Shown here piece by piece: positions 24,941-32,411 of a DNA stretch of 38,425 bases. The notes under the pieces are model-generated. The model was not told where the DNA came from and did no database searches. It worked only from the letters and a program-made list of their open reading frames with translations. A program made the position numbers and the translations under genes. The DNA comes from a virus. How positions within the stretch are numbered: position 1 is the stretch's first letter; every line of letters begins with the position of its first letter. The stretch is taken from positions 1 to 38,425 of IMG/VR virus record IMGVR_UViG_3300022701_000137. One strand, given 5' to 3'.

Positions 24941-26501
24941 CGTTGTCGGCGGACTCCTGCTCGTTGAATTTTGCGATCAAATCTTGCAACTGATCTTTCC
25001 CCATGGCGTCAATGTTCTGGGAAATAATTCCGGCGGCAACGCGGGCGCGATCCCATTTGCCACTGTGCTTTTTTTTCAGGTCCTTAACAAAATCGACTAG
25101 CTTTCGTCTTTCGGACGGTTCCGGCTGTTCCTCCTGCTCGGCCGGGTCGCCCGGCTGGTATCCCCGTAAATATTCGATAAATGACTTGATATCCTCCAGC
25201 GCCCGAAGGTAGACGTCCCGGGCCGACCCTCCGGATGTTTTGATGCAGTATTGCACGTAATCGTTGACCTTTGGCAGTTCGCTATCCTCGACACCTTGCT
25301 GGGCCAGGGCCTGGAAAAACCGCTCATTGGTGGATAATTGGCCGGTGGGTTTATCCTCTGGCGGCTCCTGGCTGGCGGCCAGGATGTCCTTGTGCACGTC
25401 CTTTGGCATCCGGTTTTCGGTTGGGATACCCATATCCTCTGCAACAGCTTTCACCTTGAGCGCCTTTGGCGGGTAATAACGTCCCATTATCCTCTCAGTT
25501 CGGGGGTCCCAATCCGGGTCTGGCTGGGGCGTGATATCTCCCATATCTTCGGTTCCTACTTTTTCGACTGGCGCCGTATTGTCCGCCGGCTCGGATTTTT
25601 TCTTGTCCGCTACATCCAATTCGATGGCCGCTGCGGCGATGCTGCCGGCGGGTTTTTTAAGTGATTCCGTCAGGATGTCAGCAACCGTCCGATCCTCATT
25701 GTCCGACAGATGATAAATCAATCGGCTGTTCATTGCCCATGACTCGTCGCTTTCAATGCCAGCGGCGGACAAATGTTTTTTCAGCCTGTCCCATAGTTCA
25801 GATTCGGACGGCGGATCACTCTTTGAGAAATCCGGTCCAGCCGTCTCTGTCGGCTTGCGATCTGCCAGTGCCTGTTCGAGATCGCCGGCATCGTTCCCAC
25901 TGGCGGTTTCGTATGTGCCGTTGTCGGATTGCCTGAGATCCACGTCATAATCCATGACCTCCTCTGTGGTGCGCAACCCCTTGAGAACGTCGCCGAAGCC
26001 ATCCCGCAACACCCAGGACCTGGCCCGCATCTGAAGCATACGCTTCGGGTACTGACGCCAAGGGCCCTCTTTTTTCCAAAGACCGGCGGCCTTGGCATCA
26101 GAGATGGAAAACTCACGCTCGATGTGTTCGTTGTCGCGCTCGGCCACGGCCACGGCGGTGAAATCATCATTGGGGAAAGAGCCCTTGAACGTCTCAGAGA
26201 ACGATTTCAGCTTGCCGGATGCCCTGACCAGTCCGAGCACAGAATCCCCCCATATGGACGGCCTGCCGTTGATCACGGCGATGTTTTGCACGGCCTGCAT
26301 GGGGGCAAGACCAATCTCAAGCCCCATCTGAACGGCCACAAAGACCGACTCGGGACGGCTGACGCCTCTGGGCATCATGCCGGACTGCGACATAATGGTT
26401 GCCATGCGCCACAGTCCCTCGAAGTTGTTCGGAATGAGTCCTCCGGTTTGGGCCATTTTCATCAAGGGTTTTTCTGTTTTTTTTTCTGGTAGATTGTCCA
26501 T
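24897..26501 (-). CDS. RecT-like single-strand annealing recombinase with extended acidic tail
   Basis: A 534-residue protein. Residues about 10-200 match the RecT family of DNA-annealing proteins (PESVFVAVQMGLEIGLAPMQ, AVINGRPSIWGDSVLGLVRA, QYPKRMLQMRARSWVLRDGF, then GLRTTEEVMDYD). The remaining 330 residues are acidic and low in conservation, unlike the usual 270-310-residue RecT. They contain short helical segments such as LVDFVKDLKKKHSGKWDRAR. It would pair with the RecE-like exonuclease encoded upstream. The start follows AAAAGGAGGG. The tail might contact SSB or replication proteins (inference). Confidence 0.88.
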   Translation of the reverse strand: MDNLPEKKTEKPLMKMAQTGGLIPNNFEGLWRMATIMSQSGMMPRGVSRPESVFVAVQMGLEIGLAPMQAVQNIAVINGRPSIWGDSVLGLVRASGKLKSFSETFKGSFPNDDFTAVAVAERDNEHIEREFSISDAKAAGLWKKEGPWRQYPKRMLQMRARSWVLRDGFGDVLKGLRTTEEVMDYDVDLRQSDNGTYETASGNDAGDLEQALADRKPTETAGPDFSKSDPPSESELWDRLKKHLSAAGIESDESWAMNSRLIYHLSDNEDRTVADILTESLKKPAGSIAAAAIELDVADKKKSEPADNTAPVEKVGTEDMGDITPQPDPDWDPRTERIMGRYYPPKALKVKAVAEDMGIPTENRMPKDVHKDILAASQEPPEDKPTGQLSTNERFFQALAQQGVEDSELPKVNDYVQYCIKTSGGSARDVYLRALEDIKSFIEYLRGYQPGDPAEQEEQPEPSERRKLVDFVKDLKKKHSGKWDRARVAAGIISQNIDAMGKDQLQDLIAKFNEQESADNDGDKGGRDPFAGGF

Positions 26502-26538
26502 TAAATTCCCTCCTTTTTATGGTTGTTAATTTCAGTAG

Positions 26539-26961
26539 CTACCTACGTTCTAAAATAAGAAGCCCCTTCTTAGTAAATCCACACTTCGACCATCCGGCGC
26601 ATATATAACACCAGCCGGGATTCCGCGATTTGACAGCCTCGCCCCGAACGTAAGTGTAGTGCCTTTCACCAGGCCATATAAAATCAGCAATGGCGTCTGC
26701 CTCTCGGATAAGGTCCGATGAGAGGATTTCCGATTCGTTACGAAATATTGAACAATTGATGCCATTTTCTCCCGATGCGTCAATGAACTTTCGCCACACG
26801 AACAGGGCCGTCCTTTTCGGCGTCGTGAGGACGATGTGCTCCCCAGGCCCGACGAATTTTTTGGGCTTCCGGCCGTCTTTGTAGTGATAGCAACTGTAGT
26901 GTCTTTCATACATTTGTCTGAGTTCTGGCTCTCCATCTTGCCCCACTATCCAATGCGCCAT
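26539..26961 (-). CDS. Hypothetical phage protein with Trp/Cys-rich C-terminus
   Basis: A 140-residue protein between the RecT-like and RecE-like genes. It contains PGEHIVLTTPKRTALFVWRK and a C-terminal NPGWCYICAGWSKCGFTKKG. Paired cysteines (CYIC and a single CGF) suggest possible metal binding. This protein type is seen in phage recombination cassettes but has no assigned role. The location makes a recombination accessory function plausible. Confidence 0.65.
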   Translation of the reverse strand: MAHWIVGQDGEPELRQMYERHYSCYHYKDGRKPKKFVGPGEHIVLTTPKRTALFVWRKFIDASGENGINCSIFRNESEILSSDLIREADAIADFIWPGERHYTYVRGEAVKSRNPGWCYICAGWSKCGFTKKGLLILERR

Positions 26962-26981
26962 TAGGTATTAACTCCTCCGAA

Positions 26982-27908
26982 TTAAACACCTTCATGCAAT
27001 TTTTTGTAAGCCCATTCAGGCAACCCAACCTGCTGAATCCGATCAGGAACGCCCGGCCAATTATTATGCTTGTCGCACCACGCCAAGCGGCCCATGGTGC
27101 GCATAACCTCCTTTTTTCCGAGACCGATGAACTCCTCTGTCGCTTGAAAAACGGCCACCTCGTGAGGCGGGTTAATTTCCACCACCACAAACACATAGTG
27201 CGCTCGGCGTGTTCTGTCTGTGACCATGTCCGTCCCCCGGAGTGTGAGTGCGGCCGACCAATGATAATGGAGGTTGTGGGCTCTGCGCTCCCACGACTCC
27301 TGATCAATGGCCATCCCCTCAGTTTTAAGATCCGTAAAAATGTTTTCCGCAGGCATGTAGTCCGGCCGGCATTTCATCGTAATTTTGTGCGGCTTTTCAT
27401 CATCGTGAAACTGGTCAAATTCCATGTAATGATATCCAGTGTCGTACTCCACTTTGTTACCGTAAAATGTTTCATCCCAAAAGAACGACACCTCCGGCCG
27501 CCCGCCCGTGAGCAGCTCACGAGCCTTGCTGTGATCAGGGTTGTCCAGCACGTTGTCCCTGATTCTGAGCACCATATCGCGGTCTGTTTGGGATACGATG
27601 GCCTTGTTTTCCGGCTGTGAGGATGCCCATTCCTTGTATGCCTTGGTGGATTTGGCCCCGTTTTTTCCGAGCACCTCCGGCGGGATAATGGCGATTTCGG
27701 ACTCAAACTTTTCCGGTTCCAGGATCGCAGTGTGGACGGCCGTTCCGAGGTCAAAATGGGTTTTGCGCTCGCGGTGTTGTCTGTGCCAAATCATGTAATA
27801 TGGGTATCTTGCGAAATCCGACAGCGAGGACTTACTGTAACTGGCATGGTGGCCGTGGTAGTCATTTGAACACATATTTTCGTAAATACCTGGTTTTATG
27901 TCTTTCAT
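26982..27908 (-). CDS. RecE-like PD-(D/E)XK exonuclease (DUF3799 type)
   Basis: A 308-residue protein similar to the exodeoxyribonuclease VIII C-terminal domain. Landmarks are the N-terminal YSKSSLSDFARYPYYMIWHR, LGTAVHTAILEPEKFE (about 53-68), the nuclease core KCRPDYMPAENIFTDLKTEG (Asp, Asp-Leu-Lys as PD-(D/E)XK) and the C-terminal QVGLPEWAYKKL. It would resect double-stranded ends 5' to 3' and hand single strands to the RecT-like partner. Its start overlaps the upstream stop (ATGA). Confidence 0.88.
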   Translation of the reverse strand: MKDIKPGIYENMCSNDYHGHHASYSKSSLSDFARYPYYMIWHRQHRERKTHFDLGTAVHTAILEPEKFESEIAIIPPEVLGKNGAKSTKAYKEWASSQPENKAIVSQTDRDMVLRIRDNVLDNPDHSKARELLTGGRPEVSFFWDETFYGNKVEYDTGYHYMEFDQFHDDEKPHKITMKCRPDYMPAENIFTDLKTEGMAIDQESWERRAHNLHYHWSAALTLRGTDMVTDRTRRAHYVFVVVEINPPHEVAVFQATEEFIGLGKKEVMRTMGRLAWCDKHNNWPGVPDRIQQVGLPEWAYKKLHEGV

Positions 27909-28228
27909 TTCGACCCACCCTTTCCAGTCAACTCTACTGACCGATCTCCGCTCCGAAGCTCAACCTTTTCAACCCCATTGAACGGCAGCTCTCGCTGGTT
28001 CTCAATGACGACAAAGCTATCGCCGTCTTTCACTCGGCTCTCAACGTAATTGATCTGATATGTGACCATGACCCCGTCCTTGTGCGGCCTGAATTTCAGG
28101 CCAATGTTGATGCCAATCTCATCTTGTTCGAGGAATGACCGGTTTATTGACGGCAAATATGAATACAGCAGATCTTTGATCCCTTCCGTTGATTTGTCGA
28201 TTGTTTTTTCGCCTATTTTGTTTTCCAT
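27905..28228 (-). CDS. Hypothetical early phage protein
   Basis: A 107-residue protein. The start at 28228 is chosen because GAAGGAGGG lies directly upstream, although the frame is open to about 28342. The sequence (DLLYSYLPSINRSFLEQDEI, GLKFRPHKDGVMVTYQINYV) is an alpha/beta pattern shared by small early phage proteins near recE/recT cassettes. No function is assigned. It is translationally coupled to the RecE-like gene. Confidence 0.65.
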   Translation of the reverse strand: MENKIGEKTIDKSTEGIKDLLYSYLPSINRSFLEQDEIGINIGLKFRPHKDGVMVTYQINYVESRVKDGDSFVVIENQRELPFNGVEKVELRSGDRSVELTGKGGSK

Positions 28229-28308
28229 GTTTTCCCTCCTTCTGGATTTTGAATCCCCGCCCACCCGCAAGGGGCCTATCCCCAAGGAGCTAACGGGGTG
28301 CCAGCTCA

Positions 28309-29253
28309 CTATGCGAACAGTTCGAGCTGTTCTTCTTTGCATTTTACAGACTCAAGGTTTTTGATGGCACAATCAAAATATGATTTTTTTAGCTCAATCC
28401 CTATAAATTTTCTCCCCATAGATATGGATTGATACCCTTCACTGCCTATGCCAGCAAATGGACTCAACACAACATCTCCTTTGTTCGACCATAGCTCAAG
28501 ACACCTTGCAATTGTGTCCAATTGCAACGGACAAATATGCCTCTCATCGTTTTTTTCTCTCGCCATTTTTACATTGAGTGTGTTCGTTTGATTAATGTCA
28601 AACCATACAGGCGAGGCATACCGTTGCCAGACTTTATGCGAATATTTGTTTACCCTCGGATTGTTGCTTTTTGGCAACTTCGGCATCTTCATATCTCCTA
28701 TGTAACGTTCAAAGCCCCTGCCGTGAGAAACGGGCTCTATATTTTCTCCCGGCTTGCGCATGGTGACTACATAATCGGGCAACCCCATTGCGCAACGAGT
28801 GGAGTCTTTTGATATTTGTTTGTGCGCCAACGTTATGTTTTTTGTTCTTACGGCTTGCACAAGGGGATCTTTCCAAATACAAACCTCTGAGTGATAAATA
28901 AAACCAAATCTCTGAAAGATTCTTATCAGATCTCCACGAAAGTCTTTTATACCAATATACCCATCATGGCCAATCGTCGCTGGAATATTCATGCAATGGA
29001 AAGATACAAGCCTGCCAGTTTTTAAAACGCGATATAATTCTGGCACAAGAAAAGAAAAGTGCTCTGCAAATTCCTCATCCGTTTTGCAATTGCCCATGTC
29101 TCGTTCAGAATTAGAATATGTAAACAAGGACGCGAACGGTGGCGAAAAAATGGAATAATGGATAGACTCATCATCAAAACCACCCAAAACCTCAACGCAA
29201 TCTCCTTGATACATTGCCCAATCTTCGCCGAATTTTTGATTTTCTACACTCAT
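28309..29253 (-). CDS. DNA methyltransferase, N4/N6 amino-type (beta class)
   Basis: A 314-residue site-specific methyltransferase. Motif order is IV first (FSPPFASL, residues 36-43) then motif I late (LSPFAGIGSEG, about 263-273) with FIGIELKKSYFDCA after it, which defines the beta class. SPPF suggests N4-cytosine or N6-adenine chemistry. The central 100 residues form the recognition region. It lacks a restriction partner, so it probably protects phage DNA. Its ATG overlaps the helicase stop (TAATG), giving tight coupling. Confidence 0.9.
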   Translation of the reverse strand: MSVENQKFGEDWAMYQGDCVEVLGGFDDESIHYSIFSPPFASLFTYSNSERDMGNCKTDEEFAEHFSFLVPELYRVLKTGRLVSFHCMNIPATIGHDGYIGIKDFRGDLIRIFQRFGFIYHSEVCIWKDPLVQAVRTKNITLAHKQISKDSTRCAMGLPDYVVTMRKPGENIEPVSHGRGFERYIGDMKMPKLPKSNNPRVNKYSHKVWQRYASPVWFDINQTNTLNVKMAREKNDERHICPLQLDTIARCLELWSNKGDVVLSPFAGIGSEGYQSISMGRKFIGIELKKSYFDCAIKNLESVKCKEEQLELFA

Positions 29254-30635
29254 TATACCCTCATGAAGTCTGGTTTTTTTATCGTAATTTTTGGCTCATA
29301 TTTCGTTGTCTGCCGCGATGTTTTTTTTATTTCGGACTTCATCAATATTCTCATATGATCAATCATCCCAGAAAACATATCTTGCATATCCTTTTCTTTT
29401 CTTTTTATGTTCAAGACTACATTTCCCTCTCTCTCGCCAGTAATAATATATGCGTTCACGGGTCGATTCTGACCGAATCTCCAGCACCGCCTTACCGCCT
29501 GATAATATTGCTCGAAAGAATCAGATAATCCCACGAAAGCCATGTTCGCGCAGGATTGGAAGTTCATGCCAAGACCAGCAATTGACGGCTTACTGACAAG
29601 ACATTTTATTTTACCGTCTGCAAAATCAATCATGGAACGCTCTTTATGAGATGGTTTATCAGCGCCCTTTACCTCAACTGAGCCGTAAATTTTGGATGCA
29701 AGCGCAGATGACTCATCATTAAGGTTGCACCACGCTATCCATGTTTCGTTTGATTTGTTTATTAATTCTGCGGTTATTGCTACACGTTCTTCCATTGACT
29801 CTTTTCGTGCGGATCTACGCTCAGACAGTGTGCTGGCTGGCTCCACAAATAAAGTTTCTCTTTGCCCTGTAAAAGGAATCGTCATCTCTTTGATGTTCAA
29901 TGGAGGAAGTACAAATCCGTTATTCTCAAAACCTATGTCGGATGGTTTTTGAATCATGACCGACCATGACGAAAGCCACTCCCAAAAGACACTGTTTGAA
30001 ACGTGCCCTTTTAGCCTCCAACAATTTGTTGTATGGCCTGTGTCATTGATGAAAAACATTGATAGCATTTCTGGCCTGGTCATTATCCCCAAAAACTCAG
30101 ATGTATTACCAAGCTCTGTGTAATCATTCGGTGATGGTGTCGCTGTGCAGCAAAGTTTGTATTTAGTGTTTAAAAAAGAACCAATTATTTTATTTCGTAT
30201 TTTTCCCGTGAAGTTTTTTAGTATAGAAGATTCATCAAGAACGATACCAGAAAAAAAAGACGGATCAAAGTTATCCAGCTTTTCATAATTGGTTATATTT
30301 ATGCCATTGATAACGTCTTCATGTTGCCTGCAAATGTTTACATCAACACCGAGTTTTTTCCCTTCTCTCCTTGTTTGCTTTGAAACCGCCAGTGGGGCCA
30401 ATATTAGAACCGGTGAATCCGTTTCTCTGTTTATAATCCTTGCCCATTCAATTTGTTGAAAGGTTTTTCCAAGACCACAATCCTCGAATAATGCGCAACG
30501 ACCTCTTTTTAATGACAACCGCACGAGTTCTTTTTGCCAGTCAAAAAGCATAGGGTTGACTTCGTCGGATTCAATATCGAATCCAATGGCGCCCTCCGAT
30601 ATTGTTTTTTTGCCTAAAAATTCGCTATAATCCAC
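29253..30635 (-). CDS. SNF2-type DEAD/DEAH-like helicase
   Basis: A 460-residue SF2 helicase. GTG at 30635 is preferred because GGAGG lies 6 nt upstream, inside the preceding gene. Motifs are I EDCGLGKT (51-58), II VLDESS (132-137), III CCTATPSPND and VI QAVRRCWRFGQ. The central Trp/aromatic segment matches phage SNF2-like helicases that often neighbour a methyltransferase. It could remodel protein-DNA complexes at replication or modification sites. It overlaps the upstream gene by 11 bp. Confidence 0.88.
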   Translation of the reverse strand: MDYSEFLGKKTISEGAIGFDIESDEVNPMLFDWQKELVRLSLKRGRCALFEDCGLGKTFQQIEWARIINRETDSPVLILAPLAVSKQTRREGKKLGVDVNICRQHEDVINGINITNYEKLDNFDPSFFSGIVLDESSILKNFTGKIRNKIIGSFLNTKYKLCCTATPSPNDYTELGNTSEFLGIMTRPEMLSMFFINDTGHTTNCWRLKGHVSNSVFWEWLSSWSVMIQKPSDIGFENNGFVLPPLNIKEMTIPFTGQRETLFVEPASTLSERRSARKESMEERVAITAELINKSNETWIAWCNLNDESSALASKIYGSVEVKGADKPSHKERSMIDFADGKIKCLVSKPSIAGLGMNFQSCANMAFVGLSDSFEQYYQAVRRCWRFGQNRPVNAYIITGEREGNVVLNIKRKEKDMQDMFSGMIDHMRILMKSEIKKTSRQTTKYEPKITIKKPDFMRV

Positions 30636-30981
30636 CGTCAACCTCCATCGTATCAGGATCAAGATTCCGGATTTTAATACCAAGCTTCAGAGCATAGTCT
30701 ATTTCTCGCCTAATTCCACGCGACATCGCCCATCCGGGCGCCTGGACGATGACCATTATGTCGCACTCTTTCAGCCAATCCAGATCAAGATTGACCCAAA
30801 AATCGGAGTCATTGTGATTGTCCATATATTTGGCTATCGGGTGGCTCATGCTGATCGGGGAAAACACCGAAAATTTGTTTGAAACAAACCACGCCGAGAC
30901 CTCGTTGACCAGTTCAAACCTTGCTTCTCTGACCGTTGCGTCCGGATGGCTGTATGGGCATGCAATGTAAATCCTTTTCAT
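30625..30981 (-). CDS. DUF1937/DUF4406-like protein (nucleoside deoxyribosyltransferase-like fold)
   Basis: A 118-residue protein starting at MKRIYIACPYSHPD, with GGAGG in the leader. The N-terminal signature IYIACPYSHPD, the middle VFSPISMSHPIAKYMDN, and CDIMVIVQAPGWAMSRGIRREI are typical of small proteins structurally related to nucleoside 2-deoxyribosyltransferases. Members are often in phage nucleotide-metabolism or early regions; a base-exchange activity is unproven. It overlaps the helicase start. Confidence 0.8.
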   Translation of the reverse strand: MKRIYIACPYSHPDATVREARFELVNEVSAWFVSNKFSVFSPISMSHPIAKYMDNHNDSDFWVNLDLDWLKECDIMVIVQAPGWAMSRGIRREIDYALKLGIKIRNLDPDTMEVDGGL

Positions 30982-30983
30982 AT

Positions 30984-31172
30984 TTAAACCCTCCAGAATA
31001 GGCCATACAGTAGCACCGCAAACCCGAAAACAATCAGGCTGTAAGATACGACCTGGACGAATATGTTTATCCAGTTTTCGCGGACCCACCAGCCGACATC
31101 AACGATAGTTGTCCACATCGAGTACAGGACCATTTTGAAGGCTTCCCGTCGGTTAAAATCAACACACATCAT
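30984..31172 (-). CDS. Small membrane protein
   Basis: A 62-residue protein starting at tandem ATGs (31172 or 31169) after GGGGAGG. The C-terminal half is one hydrophobic helix (FVQVVSYSLIVFGFAVLLYG), and the N-terminal half has amphipathic tryptophans (MWTTIVDVGWWVRENW). The start overlaps the stop of the upstream 57-residue ORF. Role unknown; early phage membrane proteins often mediate exclusion. Confidence 0.55.
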   Translation of the reverse strand: MMCVDFNRREAFKMVLYSMWTTIVDVGWWVRENWINIFVQVVSYSLIVFGFAVLLYGLFWRV

Positions 31173-31342
31173 ACCACCTCCCCGAGGAATGAAATCTCTG
31201 TCCGTCGTTCCGGATAAAAACAAATCCTCATGTCGTCCCGGCCGTTATCCTCGATCTGCATCCTTCCGGCGCCACAAGCTGTTTTTTCCACCTGTCGCCG
31301 GAACCGCCAGTCTCTGATTATCACCGTCTCAATTCGTTGCAT
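31169..31342 (-). CDS. Small basic early protein (57 residues)
   Basis: Reads MQRIETVIIRDWRFRRQVEK then TACGAGRMQIEDNGRDDMRI and ends FLGEVV. An AAAGGA ribosome site sits 6 nt upstream, and the stop overlaps the next ATG. It has no recognised family. The good ribosome site and coupling support it despite its small size. Confidence 0.55.
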   Translation of the reverse strand: MQRIETVIIRDWRFRRQVEKTACGAGRMQIEDNGRDDMRICFYPERRTEISFLGEVV

Positions 31343-31428
31343 CGTTTTTCCTTTTTTTTAAAGTAGCGCCCGCCCCGTCGTTCGGGACAAACGATGGAAG
31401 GAAACCGGCACATCCCGTCATTCCCCAT
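31321..31428 (-). CDS. Possible 35-residue ORF
   Basis: The frame gives MGNDGMCRFPSIVCPERRGG and a basic tail. It has no ribosome site and overlaps the next gene by 22 bp. Two cysteines and an Arg-rich tail could indicate a tiny metal-binding peptide. The frame stays open upstream to a stop near 31500, so this may equally be an unused frame. Confidence 0.2.
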   Translation of the reverse strand: MGNDGMCRFPSIVCPERRGGRYFKKKEKRCNELRR

Positions 31429-31502
31429 CAACGGCCCGCTAAGGCCGGCTATCCATCGCCCATCCGGTGGCCAACCGGCAGAGGCGCTTATTTTTCTGTT
31501 TT

Positions 31503-31543
31503 ACCCATCCCCGGCGGCGTTGCACCGCCGTTACAGGATGGGT
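31503..31543 (-). other. Strong two-stage hairpin downstream of the Tas-like gene
   Basis: ACCCATCC (31503-31510) pairs with GGATGGGT (31536-31543), and inside it CGGCGG (31512-31517) pairs with CCGCCG (31525-31530). The 14 base pairs, mostly GC, lie in the 150-240-nt gap after the Tas-like gene. No T run follows on either strand, so it is a structured RNA element or processing site rather than a normal terminator. Confidence 0.45.
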
Positions 31544-31580
31544 GTGGTTTATGCCGGTTTCTCAGGCCGGCTGGTTGGTT

Positions 31581-32393
31581 TTATGCTGCATGTTTATGGC
31601 CAAGGTATTCCTCTTGATATGGCTCTCTTACCGGCAACCCTTCGATCGTTCTCCATGCGACGTAAAGGTCTTTCAAAAACATCTTTATCATATATCGTTT
31701 TGCTGCCTTGTGCCTATGATCCTTTGTTGTTTGGTTCCATGCCACAAACTCTTTTTTGCCTCCCTTTTTGGTCACTTCAACAAAGTTCTCAGATTGGGCC
31801 AATCGTTCTTTGTATGGGTAGTAATATTTCAGGGCATAAGGTGACTTAGCTTTTATAAATCCTTCTGCGAGAACACCCACCATTGCTTTTCTAAGGCGCT
31901 TGTTGAACGGGGCAACAAAACCAGACGTTAGTTTATCGCCGCGAATCATTTTATCAGTCGTGATATAGCTAAACGTACCGTCTTTGTTCTCTTTCCGTTT
32001 TTTGCCGACTACCATACCAGGATTCAATCCTGTAAATTGCCACATCTTTGAGACAGTAGTGGCAATCTCTATGTTATACTCTGCGATAATCCAACCCGCT
32101 GCGATTGGCCCAACACCCTTAACCTTGGAAAGGTATTCGTTGTAAATTTTGAATCTTTTGAGAACCTTTTTCAGTTTCTTTTCAATCTTATTTTCTTGTT
32201 CTTTCGCAGCTTTGGAAATGTCCACAAACATTTCATGATCTTCGACACTGATTACTCTTGCTGTTTTAATATCTTGTGTTGTACCGTCTGCTTTTCTTCC
32301 GATTCTGTTGTCTGTCCTTGTCCTCATTGATTGAAAGTCTTCGCGAAGTCTGACCAACATTCTTACGGCGGTTACATCTTCTCTGTTTTGCAT
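31581..32393 (-). CDS. tasA: TasA-like RNA-guide-associated protein (IS110/Nop-like, no nuclease domain)
   Basis: The ATG at 32393 is chosen because GGAGGGG precedes it; the open frame running farther upstream is array sequence. The 270 residues comprise a helical region (50-85, VISVEDHEMFVDISKAAKEQ then ENKIEKKLKKVL), then an IS110 Transposase_20-like block LSKVKGVGPIAAGWIIAEYN (88-107) with MWQFTGLNPG (117-126). A basic insert and C-terminal RLRKAMVGVLAEGFI and KRYMIKMFLKDLYVAW follow. The N-terminal DEDD/RuvC domain of IS110 transposases is absent, and no HNH is seen. In TIGR-Tas systems such Nop-domain proteins bind dual-spacer guide RNAs; the nuclease-less form is TasA. The adjacent 36-bp-period array strongly supports this reading. 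Confidence 0.75.
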   Translation of the reverse strand: MQNREDVTAVRMLVRLREDFQSMRTRTDNRIGRKADGTTQDIKTARVISVEDHEMFVDISKAAKEQENKIEKKLKKVLKRFKIYNEYLSKVKGVGPIAAGWIIAEYNIEIATTVSKMWQFTGLNPGMVVGKKRKENKDGTFSYITTDKMIRGDKLTSGFVAPFNKRLRKAMVGVLAEGFIKAKSPYALKYYYPYKERLAQSENFVEVTKKGGKKEFVAWNQTTKDHRHKAAKRYMIKMFLKDLYVAWRTIEGLPVREPYQEEYLGHKHAA

Positions 32394-32411
32394 GACCCCT
32401 CCTTTTTGGTT

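Noticed and set aside
25929-26492. Plus-strand ORF opposite the RecT-like gene
   Set aside because: Shadow frame of a well-supported coding gene; no ribosome site.
31394-31849. Plus-strand ORFs opposite the Tas-like gene end
   Set aside because: Antisense shadows with low protein character crossing a structured gap.
31581-32393. Functional IS110 transposase
   Set aside because: The N-terminal DEDD catalytic domain is absent, and element ends or a bridge-RNA-like non-coding end could not be recognised.
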